The position numbers and the translations under genes were made by a program. Shown in pieces: positions 1 to 6,111 of a stretch of 9,005 nucleotides of DNA. Within the stretch, counting starts at the first letter, position 1; every line of letters starts with the position of its first letter. Under the pieces are notes generated by a model. It made no database searches, was not told the origin of the DNA, and worked only from the letters and a program-made list of their open reading frames with translations. Source of the stretch: an uncultured Paraburkholderia sp. (GTDB taxonomy: Bacteria; Pseudomonadota; Gammaproteobacteria; Burkholderiales; Burkholderiaceae); the NCBI GenBank assembly GCA_937917025.1, contig CALFSF010000179.1, positions 1 to 9,005 of the forward strand, read 5' to 3'.

Positions 1-301
1 GAAGTGGCATCAGGAAACCGGCTATCTGCCGGTCACGAAAGCCGCGTATGAGCTGACCCGCAAGCAGGGCTACTACGACCGTAATCCGGGCGCCGACACC
101 GCGACGAGGCAGATGTTGTACAAACCGCCGCTGTCCTTCACGAAGGGCATCCGGCTTGGCAACTTCCCGCAGATCGTCACCGCGATCGACGAAGAGCTGG
201 AGCAGGTGTGGGCCGGCAAGAAGACGCCGCAGGCCGCGCTGGATTCCGCTGTCGAGCGCGGCAACGAACTGCTGCAGCGCTTCGCGGATTCCGGAAACTG
301 A
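1..301 (+). CDS. ugpB: Glycerol-3-phosphate ABC transporter periplasmic binding protein UgpB (3' part only)
   Basis: The first whole codon begins at base 2, and 99 residues are visible before the TGA at 299-301; the start, signal peptide and most of the protein lie left of the window. UgpB is the periplasmic solute-binding subunit that captures sn-glycerol-3-phosphate and glycerophosphodiesters and delivers them to the UgpAE permease. The visible C-terminal lobe contains the runs TGYLPVTKAAYELTR, NPGADTATRQML and KGIRLGNFPQI, ending VERGNELLQRF. These align nearly residue for residue with the E. coli UgpB C-terminus as I remember it. It is the first visible gene of the ugpBAECQ operon and ends 5 nt before ugpA. 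The operon promoter, where a PhoB box would be expected in relatives, is outside the window. Confidence 0.95.
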   Translation, partial: KWHQETGYLPVTKAAYELTRKQGYYDRNPGADTATRQMLYKPPLSFTKGIRLGNFPQIVTAIDEELEQVWAGKKTPQAALDSAVERGNELLQRFADSGN

Positions 302-306
302 CGCGT

Positions 307-1188
307 ATGGAACAACGTTCCCGTTTCGGTCCGGGGCTTCTGCCGTATCTGCTGGTCGGGCCGCAGCTTGCCATCACGGCGATCTTCTTTCTGTGGCCGG
401 CGGGCGAGGCGCTCTGGCAATCGACGCAACTGGACGACGCGTTCGGCACGTCGACCCGGTTCGTCGGCCTCGCGAACTTCGCGCGCCTCTTTACCGATCC
501 GCTGTATCTCGGTTCGGTGGAGACGACGTTCGTGTTCAGCGCGCTCGTCGCGGTGAGCGGGTTGACGGTGTCGCTGTTGCTCGCGGCGATGGCGCACCAC
601 GTGACGCGCGGCAAGCGTCTTTATCAGACGCTGCTGATCTGGCCATACGCGGTCGCCCCCGTGATCGCCGCGGTGCTGTGGGGATTTCTGTTCAACCCGA
701 GCATCGGCCTCGTCACTTACGGGCTGGCGCGGCTCGGCATCAACTGGAATCACGCCCTCAATCCGGGTCAGGCGATGACGCTGATCGTGCTCGCGTCGGT
801 ATGGAAGCAGATCAGCTACAACTTCCTGTTCTTCTACGCGGGGCTGCAGTCGATTCCGCAGTCGCTGTTCGAGGCCGCTGCGATCGACGGCGCCGGACCC
901 GTGCGGCGTTTTTTCGGCATCGCGTTTCCGCTCCTCTCGCCGACCAGCTTCTTCCTGCTGGTAGTGAACGTGGTGTACGCGCTCTTCGATACGTTCCCGG
1001 TCATCGATGCGGCAACGGGCGGCGGTCCCGGCCAGGCGACGCGCACGCTCGTCTACAAGATCTTCGACGAAGGCTTTCGCGGACTCGACATCGGCAGCTC
1101 GGGTGCGCAGTCGGTGGTGCTGATGCTGATCGTCATCGGGCTCACGGTCGTGCAGTTCCGTTTCATCGAACGCAGGGTGCAATACTGA
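307..1188 (+). CDS. ugpA: Glycerol-3-phosphate ABC transporter permease UgpA
   Basis: This 293-residue inner-membrane permease forms half of the UgpAE channel for glycerol-3-phosphate and glycerophosphodiesters. E. coli UgpA is about the same length (295). About six hydrophobic segments are visible, the first near residues 11-31 (LLPYLLVGPQLAITAIFFLW) and the last near 267-285. The cytoplasmic EAA loop that docks on the ATPase is EAAAIDGAGPVRRFF at 189-203, with the conserved Gly at 195. The run SVWKQISYNFLFFYA at 164-178 is typical of UgpA. I chose ATG 307 (MEQRSRF), 5 nt after the ugpB stop; an in-frame ATG at 208 would extend the protein back through ugpB and adds residues with no family counterpart. 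Its ribosome site is weak (GGA at 293-295), which suggests translational coupling to ugpB. Its TGA overlaps the ugpE ATG (TGATG at 1186-1190). Confidence 0.97.
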   Translation: MEQRSRFGPGLLPYLLVGPQLAITAIFFLWPAGEALWQSTQLDDAFGTSTRFVGLANFARLFTDPLYLGSVETTFVFSALVAVSGLTVSLLLAAMAHHVTRGKRLYQTLLIWPYAVAPVIAAVLWGFLFNPSIGLVTYGLARLGINWNHALNPGQAMTLIVLASVWKQISYNFLFFYAGLQSIPQSLFEAAAIDGAGPVRRFFGIAFPLLSPTSFFLLVVNVVYALFDTFPVIDAATGGGPGQATRTLVYKIFDEGFRGLDIGSSGAQSVVLMLIVIGLTVVQFRFIERRVQY

Positions 1189-2033
1189 TGATAGAAAACC
1201 GCAGAGGTTTCAACCTGTTCTGTCACGCCATGCTGATCGTCGGCGTCGTGGTGGTGGTGTTTCCCGTGTACGTCGCATTCTGCGCGGCGACGATGAACGC
1301 GGAGCAGGTCTTCTCGGTGCCGCTGTCGCTCGTGCCGGGCACGCACCTGTTCGAAAACATCGCGACCATCTGGACCCAGGGAACCGGCAGCGCGGCGAGC
1401 CCGTTCGGCACGATGCTGATGAACAGCGTGTACACGGCGCTCGTGATTTCGATCGGCAAGATCGCGATTTCGATCATCTCCGCGTACGCGATCGTGTTCT
1501 TCCGTTTTCCCTTCCGGCGGCTCTCGTTCTGGCTGATTTTTGTCACGCTGATGCTGCCCGTCGAAGTGCGGATTTTCCCGACGGTGCAGGTCGTCGCCAC
1601 GCTGCATCTGCCCAACACGTACGCGGGCCTGACGTTGCCGCTGATCGCGTCCGCGACCGCGACCTTCCTGTTTCGCCAGTTCTTTCTCACGCTGCCCAAC
1701 GAACTGATCGAGGCCGCGCGCATCGACGGAGCGGGCCCGTTGCGATTCTTCTGGGATGTGGTGCTGCCGCTATCGGCAACCAATATCGCATCGCTCTTCG
1801 TGATCACCTTCATCTACGGCTGGAACCAGTATCTATGGCCGATTCTGATTTCGAATTCGGCGTCGATGACGACGGCCGTCGTCGGTATCAAAAGCATGAT
1901 CGCGAGTGGCGACACCGCGACGCAATGGCACCTTGTGATGAGCGCGACGCTCGTTGCGATGCTGCCGCCGCTCGTCGTGGTGCTCGCGATGCAGCGCTGG
2001 TTCGTGCGCGGGCTCGTCGACGTCGAGAAATAG
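1188..2033 (+). CDS. ugpE: Glycerol-3-phosphate ABC transporter permease UgpE
   Basis: This is the second permease subunit (281 residues, the same length as E. coli UgpE) and pairs with UgpA in the inner membrane. It begins MIENRRGFN, and the opening MIENR is shared with the E. coli protein. The first membrane span is about residues 13-33. The runs FVTLMLPVEVRIFPTVQVV (118-136) and SATATFLFRQFF (155-166) are characteristic. The EAA loop is EAARIDGAGPLRFFWD at 175-190. The C-terminus RWFVRGLVDVEK is also family-typical. The start codon overlaps the ugpA stop as TGATG, and AGGGTG at 1174-1179 is a plausible ribosome site 8 nt upstream. A longer reading of the same frame, opening at base 156, runs antisense to no gene but through ugpB and ugpA in another frame and is spurious. 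The gene is followed by the only sizeable gap in the operon, 118 nt before ugpC. Confidence 0.97.
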   Translation: MIENRRGFNLFCHAMLIVGVVVVVFPVYVAFCAATMNAEQVFSVPLSLVPGTHLFENIATIWTQGTGSAASPFGTMLMNSVYTALVISIGKIAISIISAYAIVFFRFPFRRLSFWLIFVTLMLPVEVRIFPTVQVVATLHLPNTYAGLTLPLIASATATFLFRQFFLTLPNELIEAARIDGAGPLRFFWDVVLPLSATNIASLFVITFIYGWNQYLWPILISNSASMTTAVVGIKSMIASGDTATQWHLVMSATLVAMLPPLVVVLAMQRWFVRGLVDVEK

Positions 2034-2080
2034 CCGTGCCGCTTTCTTTCCTGTTTTCTGATTCAGCCACGAGGTATTCA

Positions 2081-2164
2081 ATGTACTTTGCTTTCGACGA
2101 CGCGCGACGCATGTTTTCATGCCTCGGCGCACGTGCCGCAGGAGTCCGCCTGTGGCCGCGTTGA
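2081..2164 (+). CDS. Possible 27-codon leader ORF between ugpE and ugpC
   Basis: The ORF starts at ATG 2081, 5 nt after a GAGGT motif (2071-2075), and ends at TGA 2162-2164, overlapping the first 13 nt of ugpC in another frame. The predicted peptide begins MYFAFDDARRMFSCLG and ends RLWPR. I recognise no family, and it has no signal peptide or clear membrane span. It could be a coupling ORF that delivers ribosomes to the GTG start of ugpC, or chance: open frames of this size are common in high-GC DNA. The ribosome site and the overlap are the only support. Confidence 0.22.
   Translation: MYFAFDDARRMFSCLGARAAGVRLWPR
2109..2122 (+). repeat. Small perfect hairpin in the ugpE-ugpC spacer
   Basis: GCATG (2109-2113) and CATGC (2118-2122) form a perfect 5-bp stem around a TTTT loop, ending 17 nt before the ugpC ribosome-binding site. 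It has no following T-run, so it is not an intrinsic terminator. It might be an RNA-processing or stability element, or incidental. Confidence 0.35.
2140..2144 (+). promoter_or_regulatory. Ribosome-binding site fixing the GTG start of ugpC
   Basis: AGGAG lies 7 nt before GTG 2152. This is the ideal distance and selects the GTG over the upstream in-frame ATG 2119, which has no such motif. Confidence 0.85.
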
Positions 2165-3258
2165 CAATCCAGGGTGTGACCAAGTCGTATGACGGCGCAG
2201 AGCCGGTTCTGCACGGCATCGACGTCGCCGTCGGCGACGGCGAATTCATGGTGCTGGTAGGCCCGTCGGGCTGCGGCAAGTCCACGCTGCTGCGTATGGT
2301 GGCTGGACTGGAAAGCGTGAGTTCGGGCGAGATCGCGATCGACGGCAAGGTCGTCAACCGGGTCGAACCGAAGGATCGCGACATCGCGATGGTGTTCCAG
2401 AACTACGCGCTGTATCCGCACATGACGGTGGCGCGCAACATGGGCTATGGCCTGAAGCTTCAGGGGCTCGACTCGCGGGTGATCGACGAACGCGTGGCGG
2501 CGGCCGCGGGCATTCTCGAACTCGGCCCCCTGCTCGGGCGCAGACCGCGCGAACTGTCGGGCGGCCAGCGTCAGCGCGTGGCAATGGGCCGCGCGATCGT
2601 GCGCGAGCCGGCAGTGTTCCTGTTCGACGAGCCGCTATCGAATCTCGATGCGAAGCTGCGCGTGCAGATGCGGCTCGAGATCCAGCGCCTGCATGCGCGG
2701 CTCTGCACCACGAGTCTCTATGTGACCCACGATCAGATCGAAGCGATGACGCTCGCGCAGCGCGTGATGGTGCTCAATGCCGGCCGCGCGGAACAGATCG
2801 GCACGCCGGTCGAGGTCTATGAGCGGCCCGCATCGACCTTCGTCGCGAGCTTTATCGGCTCTCCGGCGATGAACCTGCTGCGCGGCCACGTGAGCGGCGA
2901 CGGCCGGTTCTTCCAGATCGCCGGGGGCGGCCCGCGTCTGCCGCTGCCAACGGACGGCGCACCACGCGTGCCGCTCGCGCCCGATGGCGAATACGTGCTC
3001 GGCATCCGGCCCGAACACATGAGCGCGATCGACGCGGAAGGCAGCAGCAGTGCCGGCGGCGCGGGTATCACGCTGCAGGTCGACACCTGCGAACTGCTTG
3101 GCGCCGACAACCTCGCGCACGGGTGCTGGGGTAATCAGGATGTCGTCGTGCGTTTGCCGCACGAAACGCGGCCGGCGCGCGGCGATTCGATTCCCGTGCA
3201 ACTGCCGGCGCAACGCCTGCATTTCTTCGACGCCGTCAGTGGAGCGCGCATCGCATGA
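2152..3258 (+). CDS. ugpC: Glycerol-3-phosphate ABC transporter ATP-binding protein UgpC
   Basis: This 368-residue cytoplasmic ATPase powers the UgpAE permease (MalK/UgpC class; E. coli UgpC is about 356). In order: Walker A GPSGCGKST at 37-45, Q-loop Gln83, ABC signature LSGGQ at 135-139, Walker B VFLFDE at 155-160, D-loop SNLD at 163-166, and switch His193 in VTHD. After about residue 235 comes the regulatory OB-fold (TOBE-like) domain, with IGSPAMNLL, LGIRPEHM and ELLGADNLAHG; the last is characteristic of UgpC. The GTG start (VAALTIQGVTKSYDG) is chosen from the AGGAG motif and from family alignment; a start at 2119 would add an arginine-rich 11-residue stretch with no counterpart. A Gly/Ser/Ala-rich linker near 296-305 is longer than in E. 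coli. The TGA overlaps the ugpQ ATG (ATGA at 3255-3258). Confidence 0.97.
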   Translation: MAALTIQGVTKSYDGAEPVLHGIDVAVGDGEFMVLVGPSGCGKSTLLRMVAGLESVSSGEIAIDGKVVNRVEPKDRDIAMVFQNYALYPHMTVARNMGYGLKLQGLDSRVIDERVAAAAGILELGPLLGRRPRELSGGQRQRVAMGRAIVREPAVFLFDEPLSNLDAKLRVQMRLEIQRLHARLCTTSLYVTHDQIEAMTLAQRVMVLNAGRAEQIGTPVEVYERPASTFVASFIGSPAMNLLRGHVSGDGRFFQIAGGGPRLPLPTDGAPRVPLAPDGEYVLGIRPEHMSAIDAEGSSSAGGAGITLQVDTCELLGADNLAHGCWGNQDVVVRLPHETRPARGDSIPVQLPAQRLHFFDAVSGARIA

Positions 3259-4034
3259 ACCCGACCCGCCCCGATCCCACTTCCCCTTCAGGCAGCCTGT
3301 GGCGCTGGCCGCGTGTCGTCGCGCATCGCGGCGGCGGCACGCTCGCGCCGGAGAACACGCTGGCCGCATTCGACGTCGGCGCGCGGTACGGTCACCGGAT
3401 GGTCGAATTCGACGTCAAGCTGTCGGCCGACGACGTCGCGTTCCTGCTGCACGATCCGGACGTCGCGCGTACCAGCGACGGCGCGGGCGCTGCCGTCGAC
3501 TTGCGCTACGACGAGATCGCCGCGTTCGACGCGGGCAACTGGTTCGATCCGCGCTTTGCCGGCGCACGCATGCCGACGCTCGCCGAGGTGGCGGCGTGCT
3601 GCCGCGCGCACAACCTCGCGGCCAACATCGAAATCAAGCCGAGCCCGGGTACCGAGCGGGAAACCGGCCGCCGCGTCGCTGAACTGACCACGCAGTTGTG
3701 GGCCGATCATCCGGCCACACCGCTTTTCTCGTCGTTTTCATTCGACGCGCTGGCCGCCGCGCGCGACGCCGCGCCGCTGATTCCGCGTGGCCTCCTCGCG
3801 AGCGAGTTGCCGGCGGACTGGCGTGAGCTGGCCGCGCAGCTGCAGTGCGTCGCGTTGCACCTGAATCATCGGCGGTTGACCGCGCCGCTCGTGCAGCAAA
3901 TCAAGGACGCGGGACTGTGCGTCTTTGCCTATACGGTGAACGAACCCGACCGGGCCTTGGAACTGGCGAACTGGGGCGTCGATGCGATCTGCACCGACCG
4001 CATCGATCTGATCGGCACGGACTTTCTGAAGTAG
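3255..4034 (+). CDS. ugpQ: Cytoplasmic glycerophosphodiester phosphodiesterase UgpQ
   Basis: This 259-residue GDPD-family enzyme (E. coli UgpQ is 247) hydrolyses glycerophosphodiesters such as glycerophosphoethanolamine to glycerol-3-phosphate plus the alcohol. The family HR...E.D...H core is intact: His24-Arg25 in AHRGGG, Glu33-Asn34 in APENT, Glu51 and Asp53 in VEFDVKLSADD, and His66 in LLHDPDVARTSDG. Further family motifs are NIEIKPS (124-130), LFSSFS (157-162), VFAYTVNEPD (223-232) and GVDAICTDRID near the end. No signal peptide is present, which fits the cytoplasmic UgpQ rather than the periplasmic GlpQ. A roughly 20-residue Pro-rich N-terminal extension precedes the catalytic barrel. 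The start overlaps the ugpC stop by 4 nt, with GGAG at 3241-3244 as a possible ribosome site. The enzyme presumably processes substrate brought in by UgpBAEC. Confidence 0.95.
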   Translation: MNPTRPDPTSPSGSLWRWPRVVAHRGGGTLAPENTLAAFDVGARYGHRMVEFDVKLSADDVAFLLHDPDVARTSDGAGAAVDLRYDEIAAFDAGNWFDPRFAGARMPTLAEVAACCRAHNLAANIEIKPSPGTERETGRRVAELTTQLWADHPATPLFSSFSFDALAAARDAAPLIPRGLLASELPADWRELAAQLQCVALHLNHRRLTAPLVQQIKDAGLCVFAYTVNEPDRALELANWGVDAICTDRIDLIGTDFLK

Positions 4035-4064
4035 GAAGGCCCGCGCCAAAAGAAGCATAACGAC

Positions 4065-4070
4065 AGGAGA
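4065..4070 (+). promoter_or_regulatory. Ribosome-binding site of the porin gene
   Basis: AGGAGA lies 4 nt before ATG 4075 and is the strongest such motif in the ugp-porin block, which fits a highly translated outer-membrane protein. I see no -35/-10 pair in the 40-nt ugpQ-porin gap. Confidence 0.75.
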
Positions 4071-4074
4071 CGAC

Positions 4075-5217
4075 ATGAAGAAGTTACTGCTGACCGCGGC
4101 TATCTGCGGCGCGGCTGCGACAGGCGCGCACGCGCAGTCGAGCGTGACGCTGTACGGGTTGATCAATTCCGGGCTGACCTACGTGAACAACTCGAAGGGC
4201 GGCTCGCTCGTGCAGATGCAAAGCGGCGCGTACACCGGAAGCCGGTGGGGTGTGAAGGGGCGTGAGGACCTGGGCAACGGTTATGCCGCGGTGTTCGTGC
4301 TGGAAAATGGTTTCGACGGTTTCAAGGGCACGCTCGGACAAGGTGGCCGCGAATTCGGTCGGCAGGCTTATGTGGGGATTGCCGCGCCGTGGGGCACGGT
4401 GACCGCGGGCCGGCAGTACGAAGAATCGTCGACGTTCGTCAGCAAGGTCAGCGCGTCGGGCTTATGGGCAGGCTATATCGGCAGCCATCCCGGCGATGTC
4501 GACAATGTCGGCTCGACCAACCGCGTGAACAACACGATCAAATACACCAGCCCGAAGTTCAAGGGGCTCACGGTAGGCGGACTGTATAGTCTCGGCGGTG
4601 TGGCCGGGGACTTCCGCTCGCACGAGGTGTTCAGCCTCGGCGGCATCTATGAAAACGGTCCGGTCACCGTCGCGGCCGCGTTCGAGAATATCCATGATCC
4701 GGGTTTTTCTCTGTATGACGGCGCTGACCCGGTCGCGGGAAGCCTTGGAAGCTATAAGAGCCCCGCATCGAATCCGATGTTCGCCGGCTACGAGTCAGCG
4801 AGCAACATGCAGGTGTTCGGCGGCGGCATGACCTACGCGCTGGGTCCGGTGAAACTCGGCGCGGTCTACACCAATACCCAGTTCCGGAACGTGATCGCGA
4901 CGCCCACGACGCCGCGGGCGGGCTCGCATACGTTCCAGGACTTCGAGGCGAACGTGGTGTACCAGGCGACGGCGCCGCTTTCGTTCGGCGCTTCCTATGA
5001 TTACCTGGATGGCGACGACGCGCACTACTCGCAGGTGCAGGCAGGCGTGCATTATGCGATTTCCAAGCGCACCGATCTCTACACGCTCGGCAGCGGGCAA
5101 CACGCGTCCGGGATCGACTCGACGGGCAAGTCGGCGGTGGCGAACATCACCACGCTGTCGGCTTCGTCGACGCCCAATCAGGTGGCCGTGACGGCCGGCA
5201 TCATTCACACGTTCTGA
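4075..5217 (+). CDS. Outer-membrane trimeric porin (Gram-negative porin family, OmpC-like)
   Basis: This 380-residue porin has a signal peptide (MKKLLLTAAICGAAATGAHA) with predicted cleavage after Ala20, and a mature N-terminus QSSVTLYGLINSGL typical of beta-proteobacterial porins. Successive amphipathic beta-strands are visible, including SRWGVKGREDLGNGYAAVF, RQAYVGIAAPWGTVTAGRQ and NNTIKYTSPKFKGLTVGGLY. The chain ends AGIIHTF, with the C-terminal Phe recognised by the BAM machinery. The length suits a 16-strand barrel. It starts 40 nt after ugpQ with no visible promoter and is followed by a strong hairpin cluster, so it is probably the last gene of the ugp transcript. I infer that it lets glycerophosphodiesters, glycerol-3-phosphate or phosphate into the periplasm. 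Substrate specificity cannot be read from the sequence, and a general diffusion porin is equally possible. Confidence 0.93.
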   Translation: MKKLLLTAAICGAAATGAHAQSSVTLYGLINSGLTYVNNSKGGSLVQMQSGAYTGSRWGVKGREDLGNGYAAVFVLENGFDGFKGTLGQGGREFGRQAYVGIAAPWGTVTAGRQYEESSTFVSKVSASGLWAGYIGSHPGDVDNVGSTNRVNNTIKYTSPKFKGLTVGGLYSLGGVAGDFRSHEVFSLGGIYENGPVTVAAAFENIHDPGFSLYDGADPVAGSLGSYKSPASNPMFAGYESASNMQVFGGGMTYALGPVKLGAVYTNTQFRNVIATPTTPRAGSHTFQDFEANVVYQATAPLSFGASYDYLDGDDAHYSQVQAGVHYAISKRTDLYTLGSGQHASGIDSTGKSAVANITTLSASSTPNQVAVTAGIIHTF

Positions 5218-5228
5218 TCATAGCGATG

Positions 5229-5278
5229 CGGACGCCGCCGCATGCGGCGGCGCCGACAACCGGCGTCCGGGGCCGTTT
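5229..5278 (+). terminator. Palindromic hairpin cluster after the porin, probable transcription terminator
   Basis: A perfect 20-bp palindrome (CGCCGCCGCATGCGGCGGCG, 5233-5252) can fold alone. Alternatively CGGACGCCG (5229-5237) pairs over 9 bp with CGGCGTCCG (5261-5269), and the two folds are mutually exclusive. A third short stem is GCCG 5252-5255 with CGGC 5261-5264. The following T-rich stretch, TTTCTT from 5276, is imperfect. The position 12 nt after the porin stop favours termination or mRNA 3'-end protection. Confidence 0.6.
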
Positions 5279-5287
5279 CTTCCGTTC

Positions 5288-6046
5288 ATGAGACATCCTG
5301 CTTCTTCCTTCATGCGGGGCCTGCTGGCCGCGCATTCACGCAAGCCGTTCGAAGCCGTGCTGTTCGATCTGGATGGCACGCTGGCCGATACCGCACCCGA
5401 TCTCGTCGACGCAGCCAACCGGATGCGCGCCGTGCGAATGCTTGCACCGCTGCCGCTCGCGGCGTTGCGGCCGTACGCGTCCGGCGGTGTGCCGGGGATG
5501 CTGCGCGGCGCCTTCGAGATGGACAGGACACATGCGGATTTCGCCGCGCTGTGTGACGAATTTCTCGCGAACTATGCAGCGCGTCCTTGCGAGCGCTCCA
5601 CGCTGTTCGAAGGCATCGAACCGCTGCTGGGCGAACTGGCGGCGCGCCGTGTGCGTTGGGGCATCGTCACCAACAAGGTGACCCGGCTGAGCGCGCCGAT
5701 CGTCGCGCAACTGGGGCTGGCCGCGCATGCAGCCTGCGTGGTATGCGGCGATACGATGCCGCGCAAGAAGCCGTATCCGGATCCGCTGTTGCACGCGTCG
5801 CGCCTTCTTGGCGTTGCACCGGAACGCATCGTTTATGTCGGCGACGACGAGCGGGACGTGCGGGCAGCCCGTGCCGCGCGCATGCCGGTCGTGGCCGCGG
5901 CGTATGGCTACTGCGGCGTTGAGACAACGCCGCTGGCGTGGAAAGCGGACTGGCTGGTGGACTCGGTGGCGGAGTTGCGGGTTTGTCTGAGCGGGTTGCT
6001 GCCAGACATCTCAACTGCGCGGAAAAGCCGCCGTGCGTTTTTTTGA
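5288..6046 (+). CDS. HAD-superfamily phosphatase, Gph/MupP-like
   Basis: This 252-residue HAD subfamily IA hydrolase shows all four motifs: DLDGT at 27-31 (nucleophile Asp27, acid/base Asp29), Thr128 in IVTNK, Lys161 in KKPYPDP, and the acidic GDDERD at 185-190. The alpha-helical cap lies between motifs I and II. The runs YASGGVPGML and RWGIVTNKVTRL resemble MupP, the N-acetylmuramate-6-phosphate phosphatase of peptidoglycan recycling, about as well as phosphoglycolate phosphatase Gph, so the substrate is undecided. The start is uncertain: ATG 5288 and ATG 5312 both lack a clear ribosome site, and the family usually begins only a few residues before the DLDGT strand. The usual ubiG neighbour of burkholderial gph is absent, so this may be a paralogue. 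The C-terminal tail STARKSRRAFF is coded by terminator sequence. Confidence 0.85.
   Translation: MRHPASSFMRGLLAAHSRKPFEAVLFDLDGTLADTAPDLVDAANRMRAVRMLAPLPLAALRPYASGGVPGMLRGAFEMDRTHADFAALCDEFLANYAARPCERSTLFEGIEPLLGELAARRVRWGIVTNKVTRLSAPIVAQLGLAAHAACVVCGDTMPRKKPYPDPLLHASRLLGVAPERIVYVGDDERDVRAARAARMPVVAAAYGYCGVETTPLAWKADWLVDSVAELRVCLSGLLPDISTARKSRRAFF
6017..6044 (+). terminator. Intrinsic terminator overlapping the end of the phosphatase gene
   Basis: GCGCGG (6017-6022) pairs with CCGTGC (6031-6036) over 6 bp, with one G-T wobble and an 8-nt loop, and is followed after one base by seven T (6038-6044). The last T belongs to the phosphatase stop codon TGA 6044-6046, so stem and T-run are translated. 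It should separate the phosphatase from the MgtC-family gene. Confidence 0.65.
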
Positions 6047-6098
6047 AAGATTGAGCGTGCCGGCGGACCGGTGCGCCAGACCGTGTGAACTATTCTTC

Positions 6099-6104
6099 AG
6101 GAAA
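6099..6104 (+). promoter_or_regulatory. Ribosome-binding site fixing the MgtC-family start
   Basis: AGGAAA lies 7 nt before ATG 6112. It favours that ATG over the in-frame GTG at 6085, which would place this motif inside the coding region. Confidence 0.65.
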
Positions 6105-6111
6105 TCCAATC

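Noticed and set aside
73..1182. Long minus-strand open frame (369 codons) opposite ugpA
   Set aside because: It is antisense to a certain gene; its product is dominated by Arg, Glu, His and Gln, as expected from the complement of GC-biased codons, and shows no family motif.
156..1187. Upstream extension of the ugpE frame through ugpB and ugpA
   Set aside because: The extra sequence is low-complexity Arg/Ala-rich and out of frame with two clear genes; family length and the TGATG overlap place the start at 1188.
2119..2151. ATG 2119 as the ugpC start
   Set aside because: It lacks a ribosome site and adds an arginine-rich stretch absent from the family, while GTG 2152 has AGGAG 7 nt upstream.
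2635..3369. Minus-strand open frame opposite ugpC and ugpQ
   Set aside because: It overlaps two well-supported genes, and its composition is that of a high-GC shadow frame.
5218..5287. Promoter for the phosphatase gene
   Set aside because: I found no pair resembling -35 and -10 at 16-18 bp spacing in the 70-bp gap.
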